Origin: Taibaiella sp.
Lineage (GTDB): Bacteria; Bacteroidota; Bacteroidia; Chitinophagales; Chitinophagaceae
NCBI GenBank assembly: GCA_019638495.1
Contig: JAHBTQ010000002.1
Location: 868,001-932,000 of the forward strand
Length of the DNA: 64,000 bases
Direction of reading: 5' to 3'
Shown: positions 53,196 through 61,712 of the stretch, in pieces
Layout: each line of letters opens with the position of its first letter
How positions within the stretch are numbered: the first letter of the stretch is position 1
Made by a program: the position numbers and the translations under genes
Notes under the pieces: generated by a model
The model's database searches: none
Seen by the model: only the letters and a program-made list of their open reading frames with translations
Told to the model about the DNA's origin: nothing

Positions 53196-54938
53196 CTAAT
53201 TGATGAACACCATTCGCTTCGAGTCCAGTGCCACGCCATCTGCCACAAGCGTATAAGTATAGGTTCCGGTCATATTGTATCCATGCTCGTAAATGATCTC
53301 ATTCATGCCGGTATTGAGCTCTATAGGCTTTTTCATTACCACCTTGCCATTCGCATCCGTCACCACGATCATCGTTTCCTTGTAGGGGCTTTTCCCGTTT
53401 ACCAACACAGATATCATGGTAGCTTCATCGGCCGGGTTGGGCTTGTTTTGCAATAGCTGCACCGCGGGTACATCGACAGCCAATCCAGGCACACCTAACG
53501 TTGTAACATTCGTTTGTAGCTCCTTTGAGAACAGGCTTTCCGTACCATTATCATCCACCGACGCTACACTTACTATATGGTTGCCAGTGCTGCTTACAGG
53601 CACGGTAAATGTGGTAGTGCCTCCTGCAAACGTATAGACAGAATCCCAGTCATTCGTTGTGGTGCGCACCCCCACCCTGTAGTTGGGATATCCTGTCTCA
53701 GCTACCAGCGTCACATTCAACGCGCCGGCACCTGCCGCCAGCGTAAAGTCAGGCGTGCGCGGGCCCAGGCCCATCATAGCTGCCGCCGTGCCGTTTATCA
53801 CCGTGTTGCGCCCCAGGTAGTTGAAGTCAACCCAGTACTCGTCAATGTTCCCATCTCCATCAGTGTCCAGCCCCAGGCTGTCGCTGGATGTGTGTTGCCG
53901 GTCATCATAACCCGGAGCCGTCACATTCGCATCGCCCGATTCGTTAGCAGAAGTAAACCTCATAGCCGGATAGCCCGCCTGGCGGAAAGGTATATGGTCA
54001 CCCCCACGCCCTGTACGGTCTTCAGCCGTCATAATGCTCACCGTCATGGGCACCGCTGCAAAGGGCAACTGCATCTCTTTGTACTCCAGCTTTATAAAAC
54101 GCGAAAGGCCTTTATTAAATGAGTTGAACCCGCCAAAGGAAAACAACCGCACCTGTGTACTGTCAATATTCTTATAGCCCGGGCAACTGGGAGGAGATGA
54201 AGTGTGGCCGCAAATAATGCCGCCTATCACATCATTGTTCAGCACGCCGCGCACCTTTATGCCATGTGCCTGGCAATAGACCGCAAATGCATGTGCACCA
54301 TTCAGCCCCTGCTCCTCGCTGGTGGTAGTTATAAATACCAGTGTGCGCTTGAAGCTATACTTACTCAGCACTCGCGCCAGTTCTATCACCAATGCTGTGC
54401 CGCTGCCATTATCCTCCATGCCACGCGCCGTACACGATGTGTCGCACAGGTCCGCGCAGCGGCTATCCATATGTCCTTCTATGATGGTTATTGCCTTGTC
54501 CGAAGTGTCAGTCCCCGGCAGCACCGCGAACACATTTCTGTGTTGCGTGATGGCGCATAAAGTTTCATCAAACTGCAGATAGGAAGGCAGAAGCCTGTTC
54601 TCGTTTTGCGCGCTGAACTGCTGAAACTTCGAGTATATCCACCGCCTTGCAGCGCCTATGCCGCGTGTAGGCGATGAAGTATCAGAGCCTGTATTGCGGT
54701 TCTCAAACGTAGCCAGTGTCTCCAGCCATAGCTTCAGAGAATCTGCCGAAACATCATTCCTTACACCTGTGCTTATCACCACCGGGTCGGTTATCACCGT
54801 ACTTGCCGCATAGGTCGCCGGGTCATACAGCCCCATCATTACCCTCGCAGCAGTGGTATCTGTACTGGAGATACCCGTTTGCCCACGTGCACCCAATGCA
54901 ACAAAACCAGCAAGAGCAAATAATAACAGCGACCGCAT
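53196..54938 (-). CDS. Secreted M28 family peptidase with T9SS sorting domain
   Basis: About 580 residues from the ATG at 54938 (MRSLLLFALAGFVALGARGQ), which places a signal peptide at the start; the longer frame runs into an intergenic repeat. The peptidase core has IIEGHMDSRCADLCDTSC (His and Asp ligands, with extra Cys residues), ARGMEDNGSGTALV (bridging Asp), TTSEEQGLNG (catalytic Glu), and GRGGDHIPFRQAGYPAMRF (late His). A fibronectin-like module follows (about 425-500), then the C-terminal sorting domain (QLLQNKPNPADEATMISVLV). It is probably secreted to the surface or medium. It differs from the M28 enzyme at 285-1655, which has no sorting domain. Confidence 0.9.
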   Translation of the reverse strand: MRSLLLFALAGFVALGARGQTGISSTDTTAARVMMGLYDPATYAASTVITDPVVISTGVRNDVSADSLKLWLETLATFENRNTGSDTSSPTRGIGAARRWIYSKFQQFSAQNENRLLPSYLQFDETLCAITQHRNVFAVLPGTDTSDKAITIIEGHMDSRCADLCDTSCTARGMEDNGSGTALVIELARVLSKYSFKRTLVFITTTSEEQGLNGAHAFAVYCQAHGIKVRGVLNNDVIGGIICGHTSSPPSCPGYKNIDSTQVRLFSFGGFNSFNKGLSRFIKLEYKEMQLPFAAVPMTVSIMTAEDRTGRGGDHIPFRQAGYPAMRFTSANESGDANVTAPGYDDRQHTSSDSLGLDTDGDGNIDEYWVDFNYLGRNTVINGTAAAMMGLGPRTPDFTLAAGAGALNVTLVAETGYPNYRVGVRTTTNDWDSVYTFAGGTTTFTVPVSSTGNHIVSVASVDDNGTESLFSKELQTNVTTLGVPGLAVDVPAVQLLQNKPNPADEATMISVLVNGKSPYKETMIVVTDANGKVVMKKPIELNTGMNEIIYEHGYNMTGTYTYTLVADGVALDSKRMVFIN

Positions 54939-54987
54939 AAGCACAATTTTATTTAATGTGAAATTAGGGAAATAGCACGATAGTAGC

Positions 54988-55093
54988 ATGTCATCCCGAG
55001 CAAAGCGTAGCGCAGCAAGCGAAGTGAGGGATCTCCTGAGCACATGCACAAAGCCGAAGGATGGGGTCGCATACCCCCGCTCGGCGTGCGACC
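54988..55093. repeat. Interspersed repeat-like intergenic element
   Basis: The core TGTCATCCCGAGCAAAGCG, then AAGTGAGGGATCTCCTGAGC (all within 54989-55040) resembles the short repeat seen in many Chitinophagaceae genomes between genes. The second half holds an inverted repeat (55064-55071 with 55087-55094) that may form a hairpin and overlaps the stop of the next minus gene. Only one copy is in this window, so calling it a repeat rests on memory of similar sequences elsewhere. Confidence 0.5.
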
Positions 55094-56347
55094 CTACTGA
55101 AATCGCTGCACAAAAATCTGCCTTGTTGCATGCCTGTTTGCATCCTGCCAAAGGAAGTAGATCTCACCCCTATACACGGTAACGTTCTCTGCAAGCGGCC
55201 TTTCTATCACTATTGGTTCAGCCGTTTTGCCCGTGTGAATATCAAGAGGCTCAATCGTTTGCCGCTCCTTATTGTCAAAACGGTGAATATAAAAACGGCC
55301 GGTTGCTGCATCCTTCAAAATGCGGAATTGCTGGCTGTGGGTCCACGAGAATGAAGCAGGAATGGCACAAATAGAGTCTCCAATGAGATTATAACAACGC
55401 ATCTGTTTGTTCCTGTAGTCGAAAACAATAACACTGTCTCCCGCAGCAAAGATGGGCATGCCAATGTGTGCCAATGCGCCCTTGTCCCACATCATCCTGT
55501 GACCAGCCATCATGGCTGCTTTCGCGCGTTGGCTTGTCAGCGCCATAGATCGTATCATCATCGCTTCTATCATGCTGGCCCTGGCCTCCTTTGGCTCGTC
55601 AAACACTGAAAATGGCCTGAACACACTATCTCCAGCAGCTATTAATCCGTACACGGTTCTGAAACTGCGTGTATCACTGATACGGTAGTACAGGTTACCC
55701 TTGCAGGAACACTCGCACTGGGCCACCCCGTCAAAAAAACGGAGGTCATTCCGTTGCGCCAGTAGCGGCTTACCGGCAGCAGAACCCAGTCGAAAAAATC
55801 CGTCGGTGCACACACAGTAGTTATACCCTGTGCAACTTGTAAACATTCTTACAGGTTCTGAAGGGAGTTGCAGCATGCCCAGCTCCTGCCCTGTATTGTC
55901 GAGCAAAGTGAGCCGTGCCTTGCTACCGTTACTGCCCCTGTAGCTGGCAACAAATATCGAATCGCCGGAGAAACAATAGTCCACCACATTTTCGGTCTCG
56001 GAATTGAGCAGCCGTTTCACCTTTGCGCTGGATATCGTAGCCGCTGGCAACGTGACCTGGGGCTTGCGCAGAAACAACTCTGTAACGGGAGCAAACAACG
56101 TGTCGCGCTCATAACCAATAGCAGTTACCAAAAGGAATGGCTGCCCGGCAAAAGCCTGTGCCGTCAGTACAACATAACCGGCCGTATCACTGCGCCCAAC
56201 CGATGTACCAGCGCCATCTGTAATGACTGCACCTGCCACAGATTTCCCCGTACCCGCATCCAGCAAACGCATCACCATCTTCCCGGTCTGGGCAGACAAG
56301 GTCTGTGCCAGTAGCAGCACAAGCAGTAGACAACGAAGGCGGAGCAT
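55094..56347 (-). CDS. Secreted protein with carboxypeptidase-like N-terminal domain and propeller-like body
   Basis: About 417 residues from the ATG at 56347 (MLRLRCLLLVLLLAQTLSAQ), which gives a signal peptide. A carboxypeptidase-regulatory-like domain (KMVMRLLDAGTGKSVAGAVI) spans about 22-105. The rest has repeated short strands of the type DSIFVASYRG, KARLTLLDNTGQEL, FYIHRFDNKERQ, which suggests a six-bladed beta-propeller. There is no sorting domain. The function is unknown. The gene ends in the intergenic repeat element. Confidence 0.7.
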   Translation of the reverse strand: MLRLRCLLLVLLLAQTLSAQTGKMVMRLLDAGTGKSVAGAVITDGAGTSVGRSDTAGYVVLTAQAFAGQPFLLVTAIGYERDTLFAPVTELFLRKPQVTLPAATISSAKVKRLLNSETENVVDYCFSGDSIFVASYRGSNGSKARLTLLDNTGQELGMLQLPSEPVRMFTSCTGYNYCVCTDGFFRLGSAAGKPLLAQRNDLRFFDGVAQCECSCKGNLYYRISDTRSFRTVYGLIAAGDSVFRPFSVFDEPKEARASMIEAMMIRSMALTSQRAKAAMMAGHRMMWDKGALAHIGMPIFAAGDSVIVFDYRNKQMRCYNLIGDSICAIPASFSWTHSQQFRILKDAATGRFYIHRFDNKERQTIEPLDIHTGKTAEPIVIERPLAENVTVYRGEIYFLWQDANRHATRQIFVQRFQ

Positions 56348-56558
56348 AGGAAGTAAGATACACAAATATGGCCGATAGAAAATACCCCCGGCTGAATCGT
56401 ATCCTTCCAGGTCTCTGCGTCACATCAATACAAGCTAGAGCGCCGCACTAACCAAGCCCAGGAACAAAATGAGCACCCTTTGCACTTTCTACAATTTGCG
56501 CGCACAACTATTGAAAATCAAATGATTAATACGCAACATCTGCACTTTTCTGCACTAC

Positions 56559-57254
56559 TTATGCCGCGGCAGAGCGTGCCATGGCGCGGCGGGCAGCACG
56601 ATTGAGATGTGGAGCGGGAGGCGGTGTTTTAGGCTTTTCCGTATTGCCAACACCCGGAGACTCCGGCTTAGCCGCGTTTGGTACGGGGCGCATATCATTG
56701 GCGGACTGCAACGGGGATTGGGAAGCTATTTCCTGTACAGCTGCCCATGCCGCAAGATCTTCTTCGTCCAATTGCCTTTCAAAAGCATCTTCGCGACGCG
56801 CGGGCTGAGGGTATTCCTGCGTCTTTGGAACGGCTGAGTGACCTGCATAGGCAGCAATGACCGGCTGCAAATCGTCGGCCACTTTTGCGTCATAGCTCTC
56901 AACGAAGTCCATAAAATGAGTGAGCGCTTCGAGGTTCTCGCTGAAAGATCCGTTTTTATTGAGCTTTGTGATAGTGGTAGTGAGCTTGTAAATAGCATTG
57001 ACCTCCTGTATAGTAACAGGCTCATCCTCCCGACACAATATACTTTGCTGCAGACGCGCCAGGATGAGGTAACAGTTGCCGGCCAGGAGCGTGGGCATGG
57101 CTCGCGACCCTTCGCGGATAGCGTCCCAATGGTTTTGCTGCACCCAATAATGCACTGTGCGCCGGCTGACACCAACAGCTTCTGCAATTTCGGTCTTCGA
57201 CAGGTTTGTCTGGAAAAAGAGGGTTTCGGCTTGTTTTTGCTGGTCTGCTTTCAT
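56559..57254 (-). CDS. HTH protein resembling a phage terminase small subunit
   Basis: About 231 residues from the ATG at 57254 (MKADQQKQAETLFFQTNLS); the longer frame starts at a TTG. The N-terminal helix-turn-helix is clear: LSKTEIAEAVGVSRRTVHYWVQQNHW. A helical middle (NCYLILARLQQSILCRED to ESYDAKVADDLQPVI) is followed by a low-complexity Pro/Lys/Ala-rich tail. This arrangement recalls terminase small subunits (gpP/ P27-like) or transposon-related HTH proteins, but no other phage gene is near. A domesticated or stray element gene is a possible reading, not shown. Confidence 0.55.
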   Translation of the reverse strand: MKADQQKQAETLFFQTNLSKTEIAEAVGVSRRTVHYWVQQNHWDAIREGSRAMPTLLAGNCYLILARLQQSILCREDEPVTIQEVNAIYKLTTTITKLNKNGSFSENLEALTHFMDFVESYDAKVADDLQPVIAAYAGHSAVPKTQEYPQPARREDAFERQLDEEDLAAWAAVQEIASQSPLQSANDMRPVPNAAKPESPGVGNTEKPKTPPPAPHLNRAARRAMARSAAA

Positions 57255-57364
57255 GGCTTTTTGATTTTGGGGAAACAAAATTAGACCATGGGAATGGAGC
57301 CAAAATCACGAAGATGGAAAATGTGGATAAGATCCGGTAGCGTTGCATACTCCGCGTCTTGCAC

Positions 57365-58096
57365 TCACCACACTAACCCCGGATACTCAGCAGGCACCTG
57401 CATTTCGGGCGTGTTATTGTCCACCCCACGCTTGTAGAGCATATTACTGACTGGATATCCTTCCAGGTAGCCATCGGGCAACGGCTGCATCATGGCCACA
57501 ATACCCGCTTCATTGAGGGGACCCAGCCAGGCCGCCCGCCGGTCTTCGGGTATCACCAGTGGCATTCGTTGACCCTCATTGTGAATTCTGCTTACCAGTT
57601 CGTTTGGCGGCGTGGTAATGATGCTAAATGTCTTCATTGCCTCGCCCGTCTCCTGGTCTACCCAATTTGTAAAAACGCAACCTAATGTAAAAGGCTCTCT
57701 ATTTTTTGCCCTGATAAAAAACGGTATGGTAACCTTTGGCCTGGGGTGAAATGGCTCGAAGAAACCGCTAACCCATAGCAGGCCCCGGTTTACTTTTATA
57801 GCATCGCGGTAGCTGTATTTTGTAAATATCTCTTCGCTGCGGGCATTGAATGTGTTGGCATATTGAACAGCCTCCGTCTCATTCTTAACCGAACGAGGCA
57901 GCAACTTCCATCGGGCCAGTTGAACACGATCGGGCTCGTCGCTGGCGGTGAATGGCAAATAAGGACGCGTAAAGGAATCGGCATTGTAGAACTGCGGATA
58001 GGGGTCTATCTTAAAGATGGTACGATTGCTGGGAGCCTGCTTGTCGAAATAGCTGAACAGTTCGTCATGCTCCGGCGTTGCCACTCTGTTACACAT
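57365..58096 (-). CDS. SOS response-associated peptidase (SRAP/HMCES family)
   Basis: A 243-residue protein starting exactly at ATG 58096 so that Cys2 is exposed (MCNRVATPEHDEL), as required: Cys2 forms the covalent thiazolidine link to abasic sites in single-stranded DNA. Other family marks are the conserved NARSEEI, FFEPFHPRP with the catalytic Glu, and the HNEGQRMPLVIP segment with the catalytic His. The long in-frame extension upstream is not coding. It is divergent from the DUF4919 gene, and the HTH gene lies 110 bases downstream. Confidence 0.92.
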   Translation of the reverse strand: MCNRVATPEHDELFSYFDKQAPSNRTIFKIDPYPQFYNADSFTRPYLPFTASDEPDRVQLARWKLLPRSVKNETEAVQYANTFNARSEEIFTKYSYRDAIKVNRGLLWVSGFFEPFHPRPKVTIPFFIRAKNREPFTLGCVFTNWVDQETGEAMKTFSIITTPPNELVSRIHNEGQRMPLVIPEDRRAAWLGPLNEAGIVAMMQPLPDGYLEGYPVSNMLYKRGVDNNTPEMQVPAEYPGLVW

Positions 58097-58259
58097 TACG
58101 TTGCTTTTGACAATTTTACGATTAAATGCAAAAACAAAAGAAACGATTTCAAGAAAATTCGAAACCAGAATCCGTGTCCAAATTGTTCTTTTCACGGAAA
58201 TGGGAACAGTTGGCTCTTACTTTCATTCCAATTTGTATCTTTCAAAAAAATTTGGAAAT

Positions 58260-59024
58260 ATGCCCCAGCGTCTTATTCTAATTTTCATTGTCGTATTACT
58301 TCCGCACATTAGCATGGGCCAAACGTCACTTTTGTATACACCTCCCGACTACAAAGCGATAGAATCTGCCACCAATGATAAAAAGAAAGAGACGTACTAC
58401 CCTAAACTCTTGAAGAGGTATAAGGCTAATGACACTTCCTTGAGTAAGCAAGAAATAGCATTGCTTTATTATGGAAAGTTCTTCCAGGAGGGCATGTCAT
58501 CCTTTGGCAAGAACCTTGACCTCAATGACTCCGTAAATGCAATTAACAAGAAAGAGACGCTGACTGACGATGACAACAAGAGGCTTCTTGACCTGTATCT
58601 GAAGCAACACGACTCGTCCCCGTTTGACCTGGCAACACTCTACAGATTGTCAGATGTATGTGGCAAGCTGAAAGACCCCAGAGCTGCGGCATACGATTAC
58701 TACCTATCTATGATAATGCGCACTATAGTGAGCACAGGAGATGGAAAGACAAAAGAAGCGGGCTTCCACATAGGCTCTGTCAGCGATGAATATTCATTTC
58801 TGTCACTATTGGGATTCAAATTTGGCGGCTCGCAATCATTGATAGGTTCATGCGATTATCTTACGGTTGGCGAGAATGACTATGACATTAAAGGTATCTA
58901 CTTCAATATTGAACAGATACTGAAAGAAGAAAGTAAACTCTTCGGGCTCGACGACCTATCAAAGAACACGATTAAAAAAATGAAAAAAGCAGACAAAAAG
59001 GAAAAGGATAAAAAGGCAAAATAG
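58260..59024 (+). CDS. DUF4919 family secreted protein
   Basis: About 254 residues from the ATG at 58260 (MPQRLILIFIVVLLPHISMGQ), a clear signal peptide. The mature part begins YTPPDYKAIESATNDKKKETYYPKLLKRYKANDTSL, the marker of DUF4919; the rest is helical and ends in a Lys-rich tail. A TATCTTTC box lies 17 bases upstream. The family is common in Bacteroidota and has no known role. It converges on the GlxA-type regulator gene. Confidence 0.8.
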   Translation: MPQRLILIFIVVLLPHISMGQTSLLYTPPDYKAIESATNDKKKETYYPKLLKRYKANDTSLSKQEIALLYYGKFFQEGMSSFGKNLDLNDSVNAINKKETLTDDDNKRLLDLYLKQHDSSPFDLATLYRLSDVCGKLKDPRAAAYDYYLSMIMRTIVSTGDGKTKEAGFHIGSVSDEYSFLSLLGFKFGGSQSLIGSCDYLTVGENDYDIKGIYFNIEQILKEESKLFGLDDLSKNTIKKMKKADKKEKDKKAK

Positions 59025-59070
59025 ATCGTTGCTGCACCGGTAAAAAAATGCCGATCGAAGACCACTCAGG

Positions 59071-60075
59071 CTAAGACACCATAGCATCCCGGTTATACCT
59101 GTTACGATAGTCCAGCGGCGATAAGCCCGTTAGTTTCCTAAACACCTCACGAAAAGCCTTTACGTCGTTATAGCCCACATCATACATTACCTCGTTCACG
59201 TTTTTCCGTGTGGTCTCCAGTGCTTTTTTAGCCCACTCCACCTTTACACGTTGTATGTACTCTGCAGGCGTGTTGCCGGTGGCTTTTATAAACCGTCGGT
59301 CGAACTGCCGACGGCCCACTGCAAACTTTGCCGATAGCTCCTCTGCTGATATCCGGTCGTGTACATGATGCTCTATGAATGATTGTGCGTCCCTTACCAC
59401 ATCATCTTCATGATCTTTCTGGGCAGAGAAGATGGCAAATGCAGACTGGCTCTGCCGGTCCATCTCTACCTGGAACATCTTGGATATAAATATGGCTGTG
59501 GGCCTGTCGTAATACTTCTCTATAAGATAAAGCATAAGGTGCAGGAAAGAGTAGGCACCTCCATTTGTGTAGATACCACACTCATCGGTTATGAGCTTAT
59601 TCTCTATCAGTTTCACCTCCGGAAACTGAGCCTTAAGTGTGCCGGCATGCATCCAATGTGTAGAGCAAGACCTCCCATTGAGCAGGCCTGTCGCGGCAAG
59701 CAGGAAGGCCCCCGAGCACATACTTGCCACCTCTGCACCCGCGGTGTATTGCAGGCGAATCCAGTCTATCAACGGGGCGTTGCCTTCCAGTGCCTGGTCA
59801 TAACTTCTGATAGCAGTGGCAGGAATCATTACAAGACCCGTAGATGAAATGGTAGCAATATCCGCCATGGGCAGCCCTATAACGGACCCGGCACCACCCT
59901 TTCCGGTATCTGTAATACCGGCAAGCTCCACCTTGTAGTGAACGCCTGTCCCCTGTCGTGATTGGTAACGGTTTGCTTCTGACAGCATTTCGCAGGCGCC
60001 GGCCATGCAGGCAACGGTCCCAAGGTTGTGGTGGCCGTTGGGCACCAGTATGGTTATGTGTTTCACTGCGGGCAT
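59071..60075 (-). CDS. GlxA-family transcriptional regulator (DJ-1/PfpI + AraC HTH)
   Basis: A 334-residue regulator. Residues about 5-185 form a DJ-1/PfpI-like domain (ILVPNGHHNLGTVACMAGACEM, with SMCSGAFLLAATGLLNGRSCSTHW near the nucleophile elbow and Cys). Residues about 225-325 hold an AraC/XylS double HTH (ISAEELSAKFAVGRRQFDRRF and VNEVMYDVGYNDVKAFREVF). It is divergent from two SRPBCC genes, which are reasonable targets. Its promoter box ends 4 bases before the start codon. Confidence 0.9.
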   Translation of the reverse strand: MPAVKHITILVPNGHHNLGTVACMAGACEMLSEANRYQSRQGTGVHYKVELAGITDTGKGGAGSVIGLPMADIATISSTGLVMIPATAIRSYDQALEGNAPLIDWIRLQYTAGAEVASMCSGAFLLAATGLLNGRSCSTHWMHAGTLKAQFPEVKLIENKLITDECGIYTNGGAYSFLHLMLYLIEKYYDRPTAIFISKMFQVEMDRQSQSAFAIFSAQKDHEDDVVRDAQSFIEHHVHDRISAEELSAKFAVGRRQFDRRFIKATGNTPAEYIQRVKVEWAKKALETTRKNVNEVMYDVGYNDVKAFREVFRKLTGLSPLDYRNRYNRDAMVS

Positions 60076-60079
60076 GGTG

Positions 60080-60087
60080 CAAAGGTA
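60080..60087 (-). promoter_or_regulatory. -7 box immediately before the GlxA-type gene
   Basis: Minus strand TACCTTTG ends 4 bases before the ATG at 60075. The transcript would start at the ATG. Confidence 0.5.
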
Positions 60088-60158
60088 GCTTCAATATATG
60101 TCCAGAACAGCCCGTCACAAAGTCTATTTTACCACCCCTAAAGGAATAAACCGGACTC

Positions 60159-60166
60159 TACCTTTG
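60159..60166 (+). promoter_or_regulatory. Candidate -7 box of the SRPBCC pair
   Basis: TACCTTTG, 22 bases before the ATG at 60189, within the region shared with the divergent GlxA-type gene. Confidence 0.45.
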
Positions 60167-60188
60167 CCCTACAACCAACAACCAAACG

Positions 60189-60680
60189 ATGGAAAACAAC
60201 AATTTCACTACATCCTTTACCACTAAAGCTTCTCCAGAGGCAGTATATGCGGGCATCAACAATGTGCGCGGCTGGTGGAGCGAAAGCATAGAAGGAGACA
60301 CAGACAAACCGGATGCGGTATTCCTGTATTATTACAAAGACGTGCACATCTCCAGGATGCATATTACCGAAATGATACCCGGCAAAAAAGCGGTGTGGCA
60401 CGTACTTGAGAATCACTTCAACTTTACTGACCGGGAAGAATGGGAGGACAACGACATTGTATTTGAGATATCAGAGCAGGACGGACAGACAAAACTGACC
60501 TTTACCCAGGTGGGGCTCACACCGGCAGACCAATGCTACAATGTATGCCATGACGCATGGACCAGCTACATACAAGGCAGCCTGCGCAGCCTGGTAGAAA
60601 CAGGCACTGGCAAGCCCAATGCACACGAAGGTGGACTGAATGCGGAACTGGTGGAAAAGTGGGGCCTTCCCAAAAAATAG
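60189..60680 (+). CDS. SRPBCC/AHSA1-like protein 1
   Basis: A 163-residue single-domain protein: FTTSFTTKASPEAVYAGINNVRGWW at the start, and the late FTQVGLTPADQCYNVCHDAWTSYIQGSLRSLVETG helix that closes the pocket. These proteins bind small hydrophobic ligands; its ligand is unknown. It is followed 26 bases later by a paralogue, and both are divergent from the GlxA-type regulator, which suggests co-regulation. Confidence 0.85.
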   Translation: MENNNFTTSFTTKASPEAVYAGINNVRGWWSESIEGDTDKPDAVFLYYYKDVHISRMHITEMIPGKKAVWHVLENHFNFTDREEWEDNDIVFEISEQDGQTKLTFTQVGLTPADQCYNVCHDAWTSYIQGSLRSLVETGTGKPNAHEGGLNAELVEKWGLPKK

Positions 60681-60706
60681 ATATACACGAAAAACAAAAA
60701 GACACG

Positions 60707-61135
60707 ATGGAAAACAAAAGCTATTCCTACAGCTTCAGTTCAGGCAAGGACGCAAAGCAGATTTTTGAAACACTGAAAGATGTGCCGCAGTGGTGGCATG
60801 GCCTCTTCGGCGAAGAAATAAACGGCAGCTACCAGGTGGTAAATGATGAATTTACTTTCAAGGCTGGTGATCGAGTGCACTATTCTAAACAACGGTTGTT
60901 AGAGATAGACCCCTTCAGGAAAATAGCATGGCTGGTAACTGAGAGCAACCTGACATTTGCCAACAAAACCGACGAATGGACGGGCACTAAAATAGAATTT
61001 GAAATAATACCCGATGGCGGAAAGAATAGGGTCACGTTTACCCATACCGGTCTGGTGCCACCCATGGAATGCTACGAGAGTTGCTCAGGCGCATGGACAA
61101 TGTACCTGCAGCGGCTTGAGGAGAAACTGAAGTAG
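60707..61135 (+). CDS. SRPBCC/AHSA1-like protein 2
   Basis: About 142 residues from the ATG at 60707 (MENKSYSYSFSSGKDAKQIF). Same fold and order as the preceding protein: FETLKDVPQWWHGLFGEEI, VTFTHTGLVPPMECYESCSGAWTMYLQRLEEKL. The match in the GLxPxxxCYxxCxxAWTxY segment shows that the pair arose by duplication. A terminator follows. Confidence 0.85.
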   Translation: MENKSYSYSFSSGKDAKQIFETLKDVPQWWHGLFGEEINGSYQVVNDEFTFKAGDRVHYSKQRLLEIDPFRKIAWLVTESNLTFANKTDEWTGTKIEFEIIPDGGKNRVTFTHTGLVPPMECYESCSGAWTMYLQRLEEKLK

Positions 61136-61139
61136 AAGC

Positions 61140-61173
61140 AATAAGGGCCTCGCTGGGATGCCGGGCCTTTATT
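61140..61173 (+). terminator. Terminator after the SRPBCC pair
   Basis: Arms 61140-61149 and 61164-61173 pair over 10 bp with one G:U, ending in TTTATT. It lies 5 bases after the stop. Confidence 0.55.
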
Positions 61174-61245
61174 AGCATTAAGCGAATTTTGACTGGCTAC
61201 TAATGTGATGATTTCCGCAAAGCCTCAAATTTTCGTTCTGACAAC

Positions 61246-61533
61246 CTACATCACCAGCTTTATGGACACCTGGTACCACTTTTCCCCGGTTACCACCTGC
61301 AGCCCCCACCTCTTTTCCTCTTTCTCTGGCTGCTCAGCCGGGCGAGTCGGCTTCGGCGGCTGGGCCCCGGACTCCTTTACATGTGTCTCACCGGCTACCT
61401 GACCGGGTTTTACCGTATCGCTCTTTACATGGCTGGTAGTATTGCTTTTGTCCGTAGTCTGGCCACTGGCATTTGCAGAAGATAGAACTACGGCCACGAG
61501 CAGTGATGTGAATATTTTAATGGCGACGTTCAT
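61246..61533 (-). CDS. Small secreted hypothetical protein
   Basis: A 95-residue protein with a signal peptide (about 1-24, ending NASGQ), then a hydrophilic, low-complexity part rich in Thr, Lys, Pro and Glu, and a short C-terminal strand-like stretch RWGLQVVTGEKWYQVSIKLVM. No family recognised. It is divergent from mutS. Confidence 0.6.
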   Translation of the reverse strand: MNVAIKIFTSLLVAVVLSSANASGQTTDKSNTTSHVKSDTVKPGQVAGETHVKESGAQPPKPTRPAEQPEKEEKRWGLQVVTGEKWYQVSIKLVM

Positions 61534-61700
61534 GATCTTTGAAAATTCAGGTTAAAAGTACAATGTTTTTCGTTCAGCTAACCCACTGTCTACCCCTCTC
61601 ATATGTATCGCAGTAGATTAAAAAAAGTTACAGGTAGGATACTTTTCCACACATACCCAACAGCGAGTTTTTCATGGGGTGCAAAGCGCTGCTAACAGGT

Positions 61701-61708
61701 TAAATTTG
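61701..61708 (+). promoter_or_regulatory. -7 box immediately before mutS
   Basis: TAAATTTG ends 4 bases before the proposed GTG start at 61713, as at several other genes in this window. Confidence 0.5.
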
Positions 61709-61712
61709 CTGT

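Noticed and set aside
54939..55151. A 71-residue N-terminal extension of the secreted M28 peptidase
   Set aside because: It is a translation of the intergenic repeat-like element; the ATG at 54938 opens a proper signal peptide.
58097..58195. A 33-residue N-terminal extension of the SRAP protein
   Set aside because: The catalytic Cys must be residue 2, so the start is the ATG at 58096.
58101..58259. N-terminal extension of the DUF4919 protein
   Set aside because: The signal peptide begins at the ATG at 58260; the extension overlaps the divergent promoter region.
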